Shown here piece by piece: positions 46,390-54,809 of a DNA stretch of 64,000 nt. The stretch's first letter is position 1, and each line of letters starts with the position of its first letter. The translations under genes and the position numbers were made by a program. Under the pieces are notes generated by a model, which made no database searches, was not told where the DNA came from, and saw only the letters and a program-made list of their open reading frames with translations. The DNA comes from Lachnospiraceae bacterium (lineage in GTDB: Bacteria; Bacillota; Clostridia; Lachnospirales; Lachnospiraceae): NCBI GenBank assembly GCA_022647575.1, contig JALCKY010000001.1, positions 434,001 through 498,000 on the forward strand. The letters are read 5' to 3'.

Positions 46390-47760
46390 ATGAAAAAAGA
46401 AAAAGTCATCCTCGCCTATTCCGGCGGTCTGGATACAACGGCTATTATCCCATGGTTAAAAGAGAATTTCAACTACGACGTCATCTGCTGCTGCGTGGAC
46501 TGCGGCCAGGGAAGCGAGCTGGACGGTCTTGAGAAACGCGCCAAGCTCTCCGGTGCCTCCAAGCTTTATATTGAAGACATCACCGACGACTTCGCGGAAA
46601 ACTACATCATGCCGTGCGTCGAAGCAGGTGCTGTCTATGAAAATAAATATCTCCTCGGCACGTCGATGGCACGTCCTGCCATCGCCAAGAAGCTGGTCGA
46701 AATTGCCCGCAAGGAACACGCGACCGCGATCTGCCACGGCGCAACCGGCAAGGGAAATGACCAGATCCGTTTCGAGCTCGGCATCAAGGCCCTGGCTCCG
46801 GACATCCGCATCATCGCTCCGTGGCGCATGACCGACGTCTGGAAGTTCCAGTCCCGTGAAGATGAAATCGAATACTGCAAGAGCAAGGGCATCGATCTTC
46901 CCTTCGACCATTCCAACAGCTACAGCCGCGACCGCAACCTGTGGCACATCAGTCACGAAGGCCTTGAGCTGGAAGATCCGGCAAATGAACCCAACTACGA
47001 TCACATGCTCGTGCTCGGCGTCACTCCGGAAAAAGCTCCGGACAAAGAAACGTCCGTCACGATGGATTTTGAAAAAGGCGTCCCGGTTTCCGTCAACGGC
47101 AAGAAAATGAAGCCGGCAGACATTATCCGGAAGCTCAATGAACTGGGCGGCGCAAACGGCATCGGCATCGTCGACATCGTCGAGAACCGTGTCGTCGGCA
47201 TGAAGTCCCGAGGCGTTTACGAGACGCCGGGCGGAACCATTCTGATGGAAGCCCACAAGCAGCTCGAGGAACTTGTCCTCGACCGTGCAACCATTGAATT
47301 CAAAAAGGGCGTTGCCGAAAAACTGGCCCAGGTCGTTTACGAAGGAAAATGGTTCACTCCTCTGTGCGAGGCCCTGATTGCCTTTACCGAATCGACCCAG
47401 AAGTATGTCACCGGCACTGTCAGCTTCAAGCTCTACAAGGGGAACATCATCAAAGCCGGCACGACTTCTCCGTTCAGCCTCTACAGCGCATCACTGGCCA
47501 GCTTCACGACCGGAGATCTTTATGACCATCATGATGCATCCGGTTTCATTACCCTCTTCGGCCTTCCGCTCAAGGTCCGGGCAATGAAGATGCAGGAATA
47601 CGAAGCATCGAAAAAAGGCGCCGGCAAAAAAGCTTCCGCCAAGGCTGCCGCAAAGAAAGTCCCGGCCAAGGCTGCCGGCAAAACAGTATTGAAGCCGGTC
47701 ATGCGTCATAATTTTGAAGCGGAAGCCGCCGTCATCAAGAAGAACGGAAAGAAAAAATAA
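46390..47760 (+). CDS. argG: Argininosuccinate synthase with Lys/Ala-rich C-terminal tail
   Basis: 456 residues from the ATG at 46390, which has AGGAGG upstream; a frame to 46267 runs through the promoter. The ATP loop AYSGGLDTT is at residues 9-17, and GATGKGNDQIRFE near 118 and SYSRDRNLWHIS near 177 are synthase signatures. It joins citrulline and aspartate. The enzyme core ends near residue 405; about 50 extra residues follow (SKKGAGKKASAKAAAKK...), rich in Lys and Ala like a histone H1 tail, and absent from ordinary ArgG (~400 residues). argH is not adjacent. Confidence 0.95.
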   Translation: MKKEKVILAYSGGLDTTAIIPWLKENFNYDVICCCVDCGQGSELDGLEKRAKLSGASKLYIEDITDDFAENYIMPCVEAGAVYENKYLLGTSMARPAIAKKLVEIARKEHATAICHGATGKGNDQIRFELGIKALAPDIRIIAPWRMTDVWKFQSREDEIEYCKSKGIDLPFDHSNSYSRDRNLWHISHEGLELEDPANEPNYDHMLVLGVTPEKAPDKETSVTMDFEKGVPVSVNGKKMKPADIIRKLNELGGANGIGIVDIVENRVVGMKSRGVYETPGGTILMEAHKQLEELVLDRATIEFKKGVAEKLAQVVYEGKWFTPLCEALIAFTESTQKYVTGTVSFKLYKGNIIKAGTTSPFSLYSASLASFTTGDLYDHHDASGFITLFGLPLKVRAMKMQEYEASKKGAGKKASAKAAAKKVPAKAAGKTVLKPVMRHNFEAEAAVIKKNGKKK

Positions 47761-47810
47761 GATTCATGACAGGATTTTTAAACAGGCTTCAAGAAATGTT
47801 TCCTCCCTCT

Positions 47811-47839
47811 CTGCCCGGTGCCGCCCGGGCAGATTTTTT
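47811..47839 (+). terminator. Rho-independent terminator after argG
   Basis: Stem CTGCCCGG / CCGGGCAG (8 bases, 6-base loop), followed by A and six T. It lies 50 bases beyond the argG stop and just before the pyrG promoter. Confidence 0.85.
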
Positions 47840-47858
47840 GATTTCCGGCGAAAACTTC

Positions 47859-47887
47859 TTGCAAGGATAATTAAACGGGTTTATACT
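47859..47887 (+). promoter_or_regulatory. Sigma-A promoter of pyrG
   Basis: TTGCAA (47859-47864), 17 bases, TATACT (47882-47887). Transcription would start near 47894 in a T-rich stretch, about 70 bases before the ATG and upstream of the leader hairpin. Confidence 0.8.
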
Positions 47888-47916
47888 TTTTATGTTTTTT
47901 GATTGTTACCTGAGAG

Positions 47917-47951
47917 GACAGGTGCCAAGGGGCGCCTGTCTCACTTTTTTT
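47917..47951 (+). terminator. Terminator-like hairpin in the pyrG leader (candidate attenuator)
   Basis: Stem GACAGGTGCC / GGCGCCTGTC (10 bases with one G-T pair, loop AAGG), then TCAC and seven T, ending 14 bases before the pyrG ATG. It lies between the pyrG promoter and ATG, so it must be bypassed for expression. Attenuation of pyrG by CTP is known in Bacillus, where extra G residues are added at the transcript 5' end. The start region here is not G-rich, so the mechanism may differ. Confidence 0.75.
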
Positions 47952-47965
47952 GAGGAGGAGGATTT

Positions 47966-49630
47966 ATGTCGGTCAAATACGTATTTGTTGTCGGCGGTGT
48001 TGTTTCCGGTCTCGGGAAGGGCATTACGGCCGCTTCTCTCGGAAGGCTTCTGAAAGCCAGAGGCTATGATATCACGATGCAGAAATTCGATCCCTATATC
48101 AATGTCGATCCGGGAACCATGAATCCCGTACAGCACGGGGAAGTCTTCGTAACGGACGACGGCATTGAAACCGATCTTGACCTGGGACATTACGAGCGCT
48201 TCATCGACGAGAGCCTTCTGAAGGACTCCAATGTCACGACCGGAAAGATCTACTCTTCCGTCCTGGCAAAAGAACGCCGCGGCGATTACGGCGGCGGCAC
48301 CGTCCAGGTCATTCCCCACATCACCAACGAAATCAAGTCCCGTTTCCATCGCGACAGTTCCAAGGGCACTCACATTGCCATCATTGAAGTCGGCGGCACC
48401 GTCGGCGATATCGAGAGCCAGCCCTTCCTGGAAGCAATCCGTCAGTTCCAGCAGGAAGTCGGAAGGGAAAATGCCATCATCCTTCTCGTCACGCTCATTC
48501 CGTATCTGAAAGCTTCGCAGGAACTGAAAACGAAGCCGACGCAGATGGCTGTCAAGGAGCTTCAGAGCATGGGAATGCAGCCGGACATTCTGGTCTGCCG
48601 TTCCGATTATCCGATCAGCAAAGAGATGCGTGAGAAGATCTCCCTCTTCTGCAACGTTCCTGTGACAAATGTCCTGCAGAACCTGGATGTCGAATATCTG
48701 TATGAACTCCCCCTGGTCATGGAAAAAGAGCATCTGGCGGATGCCGCCTGCAGCTGCCTCCATATCAAGGATCCGAAGCCGGATCTTGCCGAATGGTCGC
48801 ACATGATCGATGCCCTGAAGCATCCGACCAAGGAAGTCACGGTAGCGCTCGTCGGAAAATACACCTCCCTGCACGATGCCTATATTTCCGTCGTCGAGTC
48901 CCTCAAGCACGGCGGCATTGCCAGCCACGCCGTTGTAAACATCAAATGGGTGAATTCCGAAAAGGTAAATGATGCCAATGTCGGAGAAGTCTTCAAGGAT
49001 GTCGATGGTATCATCGTGCCGGGCGGCTTCGGAACAAGAGGAATCAACGGCATGCTCTGCTCGATCCGCTTTGCGCGTGAAAACAAAGTGCCGTACCTCG
49101 GTCTCTGCCTCGGCATGCAGCTGGCGATCGTGGAATTTGCACGCGATGTCATCGGCTGGAAGGACGCCCATTCTTCCGAACTGGATCCGAAGACGAAACA
49201 TCCGGTCATCGACCTGATGCCCGAGCAGAAAAGCGTTACAGACCTCGGCGGCACGATGAGGCTCGGTGCTTATCCCTGCGTACTGGCTGACGGCACGAAA
49301 GCCATCAAGCTCTACGGAACAGACCGCATTTCCGAACGTCACAGACACCGCTATGAAGTCAACAACGAGTACCGTCACGATCTGACGAAAAACGGGATGA
49401 TCTTTTCCGGCACTTCACCGGACGGAAGGATCATCGAAATGATCGAGCTCAAGGGTCATCCTTTCTTCCTCGGCACGCAGGCCCATCCGGAATTCAAGAG
49501 CCGGCCGAACCGTCCGCATCCTCTCTTCCGCGGATTCATTGCTGCTGCCCTTCGCCATAAGAGCAAGGAAAAAAGCGGCCCCGTTTCCGGAACCGCCTCT
49601 TCTGGAGTAAAAAAGAGAAGGAAGAAGTAA
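47966..49630 (+). CDS. pyrG: CTP synthase
   Basis: 554 residues. The N-terminal synthetase domain has [23 protein letters not shown] (residues 6-28 region) and the metal site in [17 protein letters not shown]. The C-terminal class I glutamine amidotransferase has PGGFGTRG and the nucleophile Cys in [13 protein letters not shown] near 385-397, with HPEF near the end. It makes CTP from UTP, ATP and glutamine. The C-terminus has a short extra basic tail ([10 protein letters not shown]...KKRRKK). AGGAGGAG precedes the ATG. Confidence 0.97.
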   Translation: MSVKYVFVVGGVVSGLGKGITAASLGRLLKARGYDITMQKFDPYINVDPGTMNPVQHGEVFVTDDGIETDLDLGHYERFIDESLLKDSNVTTGKIYSSVLAKERRGDYGGGTVQVIPHITNEIKSRFHRDSSKGTHIAIIEVGGTVGDIESQPFLEAIRQFQQEVGRENAIILLVTLIPYLKASQELKTKPTQMAVKELQSMGMQPDILVCRSDYPISKEMREKISLFCNVPVTNVLQNLDVEYLYELPLVMEKEHLADAACSCLHIKDPKPDLAEWSHMIDALKHPTKEVTVALVGKYTSLHDAYISVVESLKHGGIASHAVVNIKWVNSEKVNDANVGEVFKDVDGIIVPGGFGTRGINGMLCSIRFARENKVPYLGLCLGMQLAIVEFARDVIGWKDAHSSELDPKTKHPVIDLMPEQKSVTDLGGTMRLGAYPCVLADGTKAIKLYGTDRISERHRHRYEVNNEYRHDLTKNGMIFSGTSPDGRIIEMIELKGHPFFLGTQAHPEFKSRPNRPHPLFRGFIAAALRHKSKEKSGPVSGTASSGVKKRRKK

Positions 49631-49677
49631 AGAGTCTGGCAATTTCAGCATAACTGAAAAAATCGAGTAGGAAAGCA

Positions 49678-49710
49678 GGCAGGTCCTTCAGCGGACCTGC
49701 CGCTTTTTTT
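49678..49710 (+). terminator. Rho-independent terminator after pyrG
   Basis: Stem GGCAGGTCC / GGACCTGCC (9 bases, 6-base loop), then GC and seven T. The T-run ends exactly at the stop of the convergent permease gene. Confidence 0.9.
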
Positions 49711-50584
49711 ATCCTTTGACCGAACCTACCGCCACGCCGCGGATGATGAACTTGGAGAGGCAGAGGTAAACGACGGCAACCGGCACGACCGCGATCACGA
49801 TCAGCATGTACACCTGGCCCATATCAAACTTCAGGTAATCGGCTGAACGCAGCTGGGCAATCAGGATCGGGAGCGTCTTCTTCTCCGCCGAAGAAATAAC
49901 CAGGGACGGAACGAAGTAATTATTCCACGAAGCAACGAAGGCAAAGATTGCCTGGACCGCCAGGGCCGGTTTCAGAATCGGCATGACGATGCGGTTGAAG
50001 GTCGCGAATTCCGCACACCCGTCAATGCGTGCCGCCTCGACGATTTCCATCGGCAGCGAGCTCTGCATGTAGCAGGTCATGAAATAGTAAGTCGACGGAG
50101 CCGCAATGGACGGAAGGATCAGGGCCAGCAGGTTATTCATCATCCCGATCTTGCTGATTAAGTTCAGGAAGCCGAGCGTCATGACCTGCGTCGGGATCAT
50201 CATGATCATCATGATGAACATATTGACGAATTTCTTGGCCTTGAAATCGTAAGCATAAACGGCGTACGCCGTCAGCGCTGAAAAATAAACCGCCAGTGCC
50301 GCCGAAGTGAAGGCCACGACCAGTGAATTGACGATGCCGTGCGCAACCGGCAGATCCGCATTGTTCATGACGGCGGTCAGGTTCTTCAGGAAATAGTTCC
50401 CGATGACCAGCCGGAATCCTTTTGAAATATCCGCATGTGCACGGGTGGAGTTGACGATCAGGCATACAAAGAAGAACAGGCACAGGATCGTCAGAAGGAC
50501 CAGGATGATGTAGACAATTGTCCGGTGGATGTAGAGCCCGGCCTTCGTGCCTTTTTTTATCGTATAGGAATTGCTTCCGCTCAT
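49709..50584 (-). CDS. Carbohydrate ABC transporter permease (CUT1, MalG-like)
   Basis: 291 residues with six hydrophobic helices and the EAA loop in EIVEAARIDGCAEFATFNRIVMPILKPAL near 190-218, which docks to the ATPase. It pairs with the MalF-like permease, overlapping it by 4 bases. No ATPase gene is nearby; Gram-positive CUT1 systems often share one MsmK/UgpC ATPase encoded elsewhere. Linked GH94 phosphorylase suggests cellobiose or short cello-oligosaccharides as cargo. Confidence 0.92.
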   Translation of the reverse strand: MSGSNSYTIKKGTKAGLYIHRTIVYIILVLLTILCLFFFVCLIVNSTRAHADISKGFRLVIGNYFLKNLTAVMNNADLPVAHGIVNSLVVAFTSAALAVYFSALTAYAVYAYDFKAKKFVNMFIMMIMMIPTQVMTLGFLNLISKIGMMNNLLALILPSIAAPSTYYFMTCYMQSSLPMEIVEAARIDGCAEFATFNRIVMPILKPALAVQAIFAFVASWNNYFVPSLVISSAEKKTLPILIAQLRSADYLKFDMGQVYMLIVIAVVPVAVVYLCLSKFIIRGVAVGSVKG

Positions 50585-51591
50585 GCTGCCGCCCTCCTTG
50601 CCTTTTCTTTTGCAAGTGCCTTCTCACGTCTGGCTTTTCGCTTCTCGAATTCCTTTTCGTCATTCGGATCCTTGGTCAGCGTAAAGAAAACCGCCAGGGA
50701 AAGCGCCGCCGTGATAATAAAGAGCAGGACGGAAAGTGCACCGGCCATACCGTAATTCTTGCTGTACAGATGATAATTGAGGTACATGATCAGGGTGGTC
50801 GATGTACGGTTCGGTCCGCCCTGTCCCGATGTCAGGACCTGCGGAACATCGAACATCTGCAGGCCGCCGATCAGGGAAGTGATCAGGACGAAAATGAAAA
50901 TCGGCTTGATGGAAGGCACGGTGATGTAGCGGAAAACCTGCCGCGAAGTCGCACCGTCCACTTCGGCCGCCTCAAAAAGCGAAGTGTCGACACCCATGAT
51001 GGCCGCCATCAGGAGAATGGTCGTATTGCCGAACCACATCATGAAGTTCATCAGGGCGATAAGGCCTCTCGTTCCCCAGATGCTGGAGAAGAACCGGAAC
51101 GGCTCGCCGAAGATTCCCATGCTGACCAGAATATCGTTGATCGGTCCGTTGTCGGAGAACAGAGTGAAGAACAGCATGGCGAAGGAAGCTGCCATAATGA
51201 CGTTCGGAAGATAGAAAATCGTTTTGAAAAAACCGGTGCATCTCAGGCGGAGTCTCAGATCCGTAAACCATACTGCCAGAAGCAGGGAAATAACGATCTG
51301 CGGAATGAAGCCCATGACCCAGAGAAGCAGCGTATTGCCGAAGTATTTCATCAGATCGCCCTGCGTGAAAATGGCGGAATAATTGGCCAGTCCCACGAAG
51401 TTCGGACCCACCTGTTTCAGTCCGGATCTGTAGTTTTCAAAGAAAGAATTGTAAATTGTATTGATCAGCGGAATCAGCTGGAAAAAGATGTAAGTCGCGA
51501 AGAAAGGAATCAGGAAAATGTATCCCCATTTTGCATAGCTGACGCTCTTATGCCTGCTGCCGGTCTTGATGCCGGATCCGGAATCTGCCAT
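50581..51591 (-). CDS. Carbohydrate ABC transporter permease (CUT1, MalF-like)
   Basis: 336 residues with about six helices. The EAA loop is in LFEAAEVDGATSRQVFRYITVPSIKPIFIF near 202-230, and a basic C-terminal extension (KARREKALAKEKARRAAA) is odd for the family. It forms the membrane channel with the downstream permease. A hairpin at 51633-51666 separates it from the binding-protein gene. Confidence 0.92.
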   Translation of the reverse strand: MADSGSGIKTGSRHKSVSYAKWGYIFLIPFFATYIFFQLIPLINTIYNSFFENYRSGLKQVGPNFVGLANYSAIFTQGDLMKYFGNTLLLWVMGFIPQIVISLLLAVWFTDLRLRLRCTGFFKTIFYLPNVIMAASFAMLFFTLFSDNGPINDILVSMGIFGEPFRFFSSIWGTRGLIALMNFMMWFGNTTILLMAAIMGVDTSLFEAAEVDGATSRQVFRYITVPSIKPIFIFVLITSLIGGLQMFDVPQVLTSGQGGPNRTSTTLIMYLNYHLYSKNYGMAGALSVLLFIITAALSLAVFFTLTKDPNDEKEFEKRKARREKALAKEKARRAAA

Positions 51592-51632
51592 AAGAAAATC
51601 CTCCTCTTACGGGTAACGAATTTTTTCCATAA

Positions 51633-51666
51633 AACAGGATGGGACGCGGTTGAATCCCATCCTGTT
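51633..51666 (-). terminator. Intra-operon hairpin between binding protein and permeases
   Basis: 12-base perfect stem AACAGGATGGGA / TCCCATCCTGTT with a 10-base loop; on the minus strand a short T-run (TTTT) follows. Such partial terminators commonly keep binding-protein mRNA above permease mRNA. Confidence 0.75.
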
Positions 51667-51710
51667 CAGTCCTGTATAAACGGTTACCGGTTCATTTTCC
51701 GAAGAAGGAA

Positions 51711-53228
51711 TCAGCCCTTCTGAAGATCCGGGTATTTCTCGATGGCTGCCTTGTAGAAGTTTGCAAGAGCCGTATCCTTGTCGACATTGCCGTCGAAGTA
51801 ATCATGATATGCATTCTGGAATGCTTCATTCAGACCCTGGTCATCCGGTCCTGCATTGCTCATGTCGATCTTCGGAGCTGCTTCAGCAAAGAGTTTGATG
51901 TGGTTCTGGCCGCCGAGGAATGCCGATCCGAATGTCGGGTCATCAGCAAGTTCTTTCATGGCTGCCTGGTTGTTCGTATAGTCCTGTGTATCGACTGTGA
52001 TCTGTTTCATGATGGTCTGATCGCAGGTAAGTTTTTCCATGATGTCTTTTGTGATGGCTACGTTGTCAGATCCTTCTGCGCCGCAGATCCATGTGCCGCC
52101 CCAGTACCAGGAAGCCGGGCCCTGGCAGACTGCCCAGTCACCGAAGATGCCGTTGCCGACTGCTGCTGACTGATCTGCATTTGCAAGAGAGTTGCCCAGA
52201 AGCGTGAAGTTGATGCCCCATGTTGAATAGAAGAAGCCGAAGACCTTGCCTTCCGGACCCTGGTCTGCTGCCCATCCGTCGGACCACAGAGCTGTCTTGT
52301 TGTTGTATCCCTTGTCTGTATAATCCTTGGTCTGATCAACCCATTTGTTCAGGTTGTCATCGATCTGGATGGTCTTTCCGTCATCGGCGATCCATTTCTT
52401 GGAAACGTTGTTGGAGAAGACACGATAGGAATCATCATAGCCGGAAAGCATCTTGTAGCCTTTTGCAGAAGCTTCTGCTGCCACTTTGTCGAAGTCGTCC
52501 CAGGATGAAAGAGCTTTCTGGACTTCATCCGGATCATCTGTTCCGAGAACGTCTTTCGCAATCGAACGTCTGTAAGCGAAAAGTCCCGGTGTAGCCTGCC
52601 AGGAAGTACCTCTCTGCACTCCGTCGGATCCTGTCACGATGTCTCTCGTGTACTGATACTGCTGTGCCATATCGGAATCCGTAAGGCCGATATCCTTAAC
52701 ATCCATAGCGACGCCTGCGTCTGCATCTGTATACTTCAGAGCGTAGTCTGCTTCAACCAGGAAGAGGTCGACCTTGTCGTCTGCGGAAGCGCTGCCCTGT
52801 GCAAGAAGTGCTTCATCCAGCTTGTTCTGATAAGCATTGTCTTTGGAAGGAGTGATGATCCAGTTCACGGTCACATCACCGATCTTGCCGGAAGCGGAAG
52901 TAACGGTTCCGGATTCGTCTTTCTTCTCATCGCCCTTTGTATATCCCGGATAGTAAGCTTCAACGCGGCTCTTGAATTCATCGTTCCAGCAGTAGATATT
53001 GTAGACTTTTCCCTGATCGGACGTCGTCGCTGTGGAAGCTGCTGTCGATGCTGCCGTGGAGGCTGCTGTCGAAGCCGCCGTGGAAGCTGCCGTCGATGCT
53101 GCTGTGGATGCTGCTTTTGAAGCTGCTGTGGAAGCTGCTGTCGATGCGGTTGTTGAACCGCCGCAGCCTGCGAGCATTGTGCCTGCCATGGCAATACTCA
53201 GTGCAAGAGCTAATACCTTTTTCTTCAT
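51711..53228 (-). CDS. Sugar-binding lipoprotein of the ABC transporter (family 1)
   Basis: 505 residues. The signal peptide ends in lipobox MLAGCGGS (Cys22). Residues ~26-70 are a low-complexity tether of repeated AAST units, then the ligand-binding domain begins (VYNIYCWNDEFKSRVEAYYP). It captures the sugar outside the membrane and delivers it to the two permeases. AAGGAGG lies before the ATG. The promoter region is covered by a LacI-type operator at 53291-53303. Confidence 0.93.
   Translation of the reverse strand: MKKKVLALALSIAMAGTMLAGCGGSTTASTAASTAASKAASTAASTAASTAASTAASTAASTAASTATTSDQGKVYNIYCWNDEFKSRVEAYYPGYTKGDEKKDESGTVTSASGKIGDVTVNWIITPSKDNAYQNKLDEALLAQGSASADDKVDLFLVEADYALKYTDADAGVAMDVKDIGLTDSDMAQQYQYTRDIVTGSDGVQRGTSWQATPGLFAYRRSIAKDVLGTDDPDEVQKALSSWDDFDKVAAEASAKGYKMLSGYDDSYRVFSNNVSKKWIADDGKTIQIDDNLNKWVDQTKDYTDKGYNNKTALWSDGWAADQGPEGKVFGFFYSTWGINFTLLGNSLANADQSAAVGNGIFGDWAVCQGPASWYWGGTWICGAEGSDNVAITKDIMEKLTCDQTIMKQITVDTQDYTNNQAAMKELADDPTFGSAFLGGQNHIKLFAEAAPKIDMSNAGPDDQGLNEAFQNAYHDYFDGNVDKDTALANFYKAAIEKYPDLQKG
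53024..53153. repeat. Degenerate 12-base tandem repeat coding the Ala-Ala-Ser-Thr tether
   Basis: About ten copies of a 12-base unit (GAAGCTGCTGTC-like on the plus strand) code for AAST/AASK repeats between the lipobox and the folded domain of the binding protein. Synonymous variation between copies shows it is not a recent pure expansion. Confidence 0.8.
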
Positions 53229-53290
53229 TTCTGATTTCCTCCTTAAGATTTGAGAATCTCGTTTTGAATCATCTTTTGGTTTATATGAAT

Positions 53291-53303
53291 TTAATCATAT
53301 ACG
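53291..53303. promoter_or_regulatory. LacI-type operator in front of the binding-protein gene
   Basis: TTAATCATATACG matches 11 of 13 positions of the sequence found twice around the phosphorylase promoter region (TTAATCGTTTACG). It overlaps the lacI 3' end and lies just upstream of a possible -10 (TATAAA, minus strand, 53280-53285) of the transporter unit. Confidence 0.65.
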
Positions 53304-54329
53304 TTTTTCATCTGACTCCGGGGATTTCCCAACCGATTCCCCTTCAATCAGTCTGCCTTTGACCATGATGCGTTCAATCACATAAGTCTTAGGCTGTTCA
53401 ATGGCCTCCACCAGTTTCTCCGCTGCCAGCACTCCCATCCGGAGCGAATCCTGCTTGATGGTCGTCAGGGCCGGACGAAGGATCTGGGAAACTCTGCTGC
53501 CGTCGTATCCGGCTACGGAAATGTCTTCCGGGATCCGGAGTCCCGCTTTGTTGATCTCATTCAGTCCGCCGATCAGTGAAGTATCGTCCGGATAAAGAAT
53601 GCAGGTCGGTCTCTCCTTCATGGAAAGAAGTTCAACGGTCTGTGCGGCTGCCAGTTTCGAATCGAGGAAAGCTCCTTCTTTCACGTAATCTTCCGGAACA
53701 TCGATTCCGTAGCTTTCCATCGTGCGGTGGAATCCCGACAGTCTCGATTTCGTAACCGGCAGATGGCTCTGTCCGTGAATGTAGGCGATCTTCCGGTGGC
53801 CCAGGCTGCAGACATAAGCGGTAAGCTCTTCCATGCCTTTGACATTGTCTGACAGGATTGCCGTGCAGTTGTTGTCGACATGGTCGATGGTGACGACCGG
53901 TATTTCCGAATTCATCAGATCGACGACTTCCGGTTTGGTGAAGTCCACGCAGGCGATGATGACGCCGTCCAGGTTTCTTGACCTGCAGTGATCCAGATAA
54001 GTGACGGATGTATTTCCCAGATTATTATTGATGAAAGTCAGGTCGTATCCCTGTCCCTCCGCCTGTGTCTTGAAGCCTTCGAGGACGGATGAAAAGAATT
54101 CATGAGTCAGCCCGCTGTTTGCTTCATCAACGAATAAGACTCCGATGTTGAATGTCCGGTTTGTCTTGAGCGACCTGGCTGCCGCATTCGGAAAATAACC
54201 CATCTCCTTGGCTGTCTTCCGGATTGTCGACTTGGTTGCTTCGCCGATATCATGATGATCGTTCAGCGCCTTGCTGACCGTCGCAATGGATACATGGCAT
54301 GCAGCTGCTACTTCCTTCATCGATACCAT
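53295..54329 (-). CDS. LacI-family transcriptional regulator
   Basis: 344 residues. The N-terminal helix-turn-helix is SMKEVAAACHVSIATVSKALN and the hinge contains AAARSLKTNRTFNIGVLF; a periplasmic-binding-type effector domain follows. It sits between the transporter and the GH94 phosphorylase, and its own promoter and both flanking units have matching operators, so it is probably the local repressor, released by cellobiose or a related sugar. The effector is inferred from neighbours. Confidence 0.93.
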   Translation of the reverse strand: MVSMKEVAAACHVSIATVSKALNDHHDIGEATKSTIRKTAKEMGYFPNAAARSLKTNRTFNIGVLFVDEANSGLTHEFFSSVLEGFKTQAEGQGYDLTFINNNLGNTSVTYLDHCRSRNLDGVIIACVDFTKPEVVDLMNSEIPVVTIDHVDNNCTAILSDNVKGMEELTAYVCSLGHRKIAYIHGQSHLPVTKSRLSGFHRTMESYGIDVPEDYVKEGAFLDSKLAAAQTVELLSMKERPTCILYPDDTSLIGGLNEINKAGLRIPEDISVAGYDGSRVSQILRPALTTIKQDSLRMGVLAAEKLVEAIEQPKTYVIERIMVKGRLIEGESVGKSPESDEKRI

Positions 54330-54389
54330 CTTCGTTTCTCCGTTTCTTTCTGGAGTACTTCCGCAAAGATCCTTTTCGCGTTTGCGTAT

Positions 54390-54403
54390 CTTAATCGTTT
54401 ACG
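54390..54403. promoter_or_regulatory. LacI-type operator at the lacI promoter
   Basis: CTTAATCGTTTACG, a near-palindrome around CG typical for LacI-family sites. It begins at the predicted lacI transcription start, which suggests autoregulation. Confidence 0.75.
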
Positions 54404-54601
54404 CAATTTCAATATAGCTCCTATGTCTGTTAAATGCAAGTATTTATTGCATTTTTGGCAGTTTGAAACATTTTTGCTGTGATAATTTGTATATTTTGTC
54501 CATTTAACGTTTTCATACCCCGCTTCTGTTGTAATTTGTTACGAAAACCTATAAGTATTTTATACAGAATTACCAAATAGAGGGAAAATGTGCATTTTTC
54601 C

Positions 54602-54631
54602 TTGACTTTACGCGCTTTTTGGATGTATTCT
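54602..54631 (+). promoter_or_regulatory. Promoter of the GH94 phosphorylase gene
   Basis: TTGACT (54602-54607), 18-base spacer, TATTCT (54626-54631). The operator at 54670-54683 lies ~35 bases beyond the expected start, where a bound repressor would act as a roadblock. Confidence 0.7.
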
Positions 54632-54669
54632 CCTTATGATGCAGGCACAAAGTATGCATTTTATCACGG

Positions 54670-54683
54670 CTTAATCGTTTACG
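54670..54683. promoter_or_regulatory. LacI-type operator downstream of the GH94 promoter
   Basis: CTTAATCGTTTACG, identical over 14 bases to the site at 54390-54403, 280 bases apart. The spacing would permit looping between the two sites. Confidence 0.75.
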
Positions 54684-54809
54684 GCAAACAACCGAAAAAC
54701 GCCTGCAATCCGGCTCATTTATCTGAAAGCAGCCCGCTTTTTTACGAAAAACAGCACTTTTACTTAACAGAGACTGAGGGCGCATCTGTTTTGAAAGGAG
54801 ATCCCGATT

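Larger units (their letters stand above)
54330..54809. promoter_or_regulatory. 480-base divergent regulatory region between lacI and the GH94 gene
   Basis: AT-rich, without a credible gene. It holds the lacI promoter (minus strand TTGCAT 54434-54439, 17 bases, TATATT 54411-54416), an operator at 54390-54403 just downstream of that start, the phosphorylase promoter at 54602-54631 and a second operator at 54670-54683. AAAGGAG sits before the GH94 ATG. The stretch 54440-54600 shows nothing further that I can assign. Confidence 0.7.

Noticed and set aside
47906-49378. Minus-strand open frame of 490 codons opposite pyrG
   Set aside because: Antisense shadow of pyrG, which has full family motifs, promoter and ribosome site; the frame also crosses the pyrG leader hairpin.
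53024-53153. CRISPR-like array
   Set aside because: The repeats are a 12-base coding repeat for AAST without spacers and lie inside an open reading frame.
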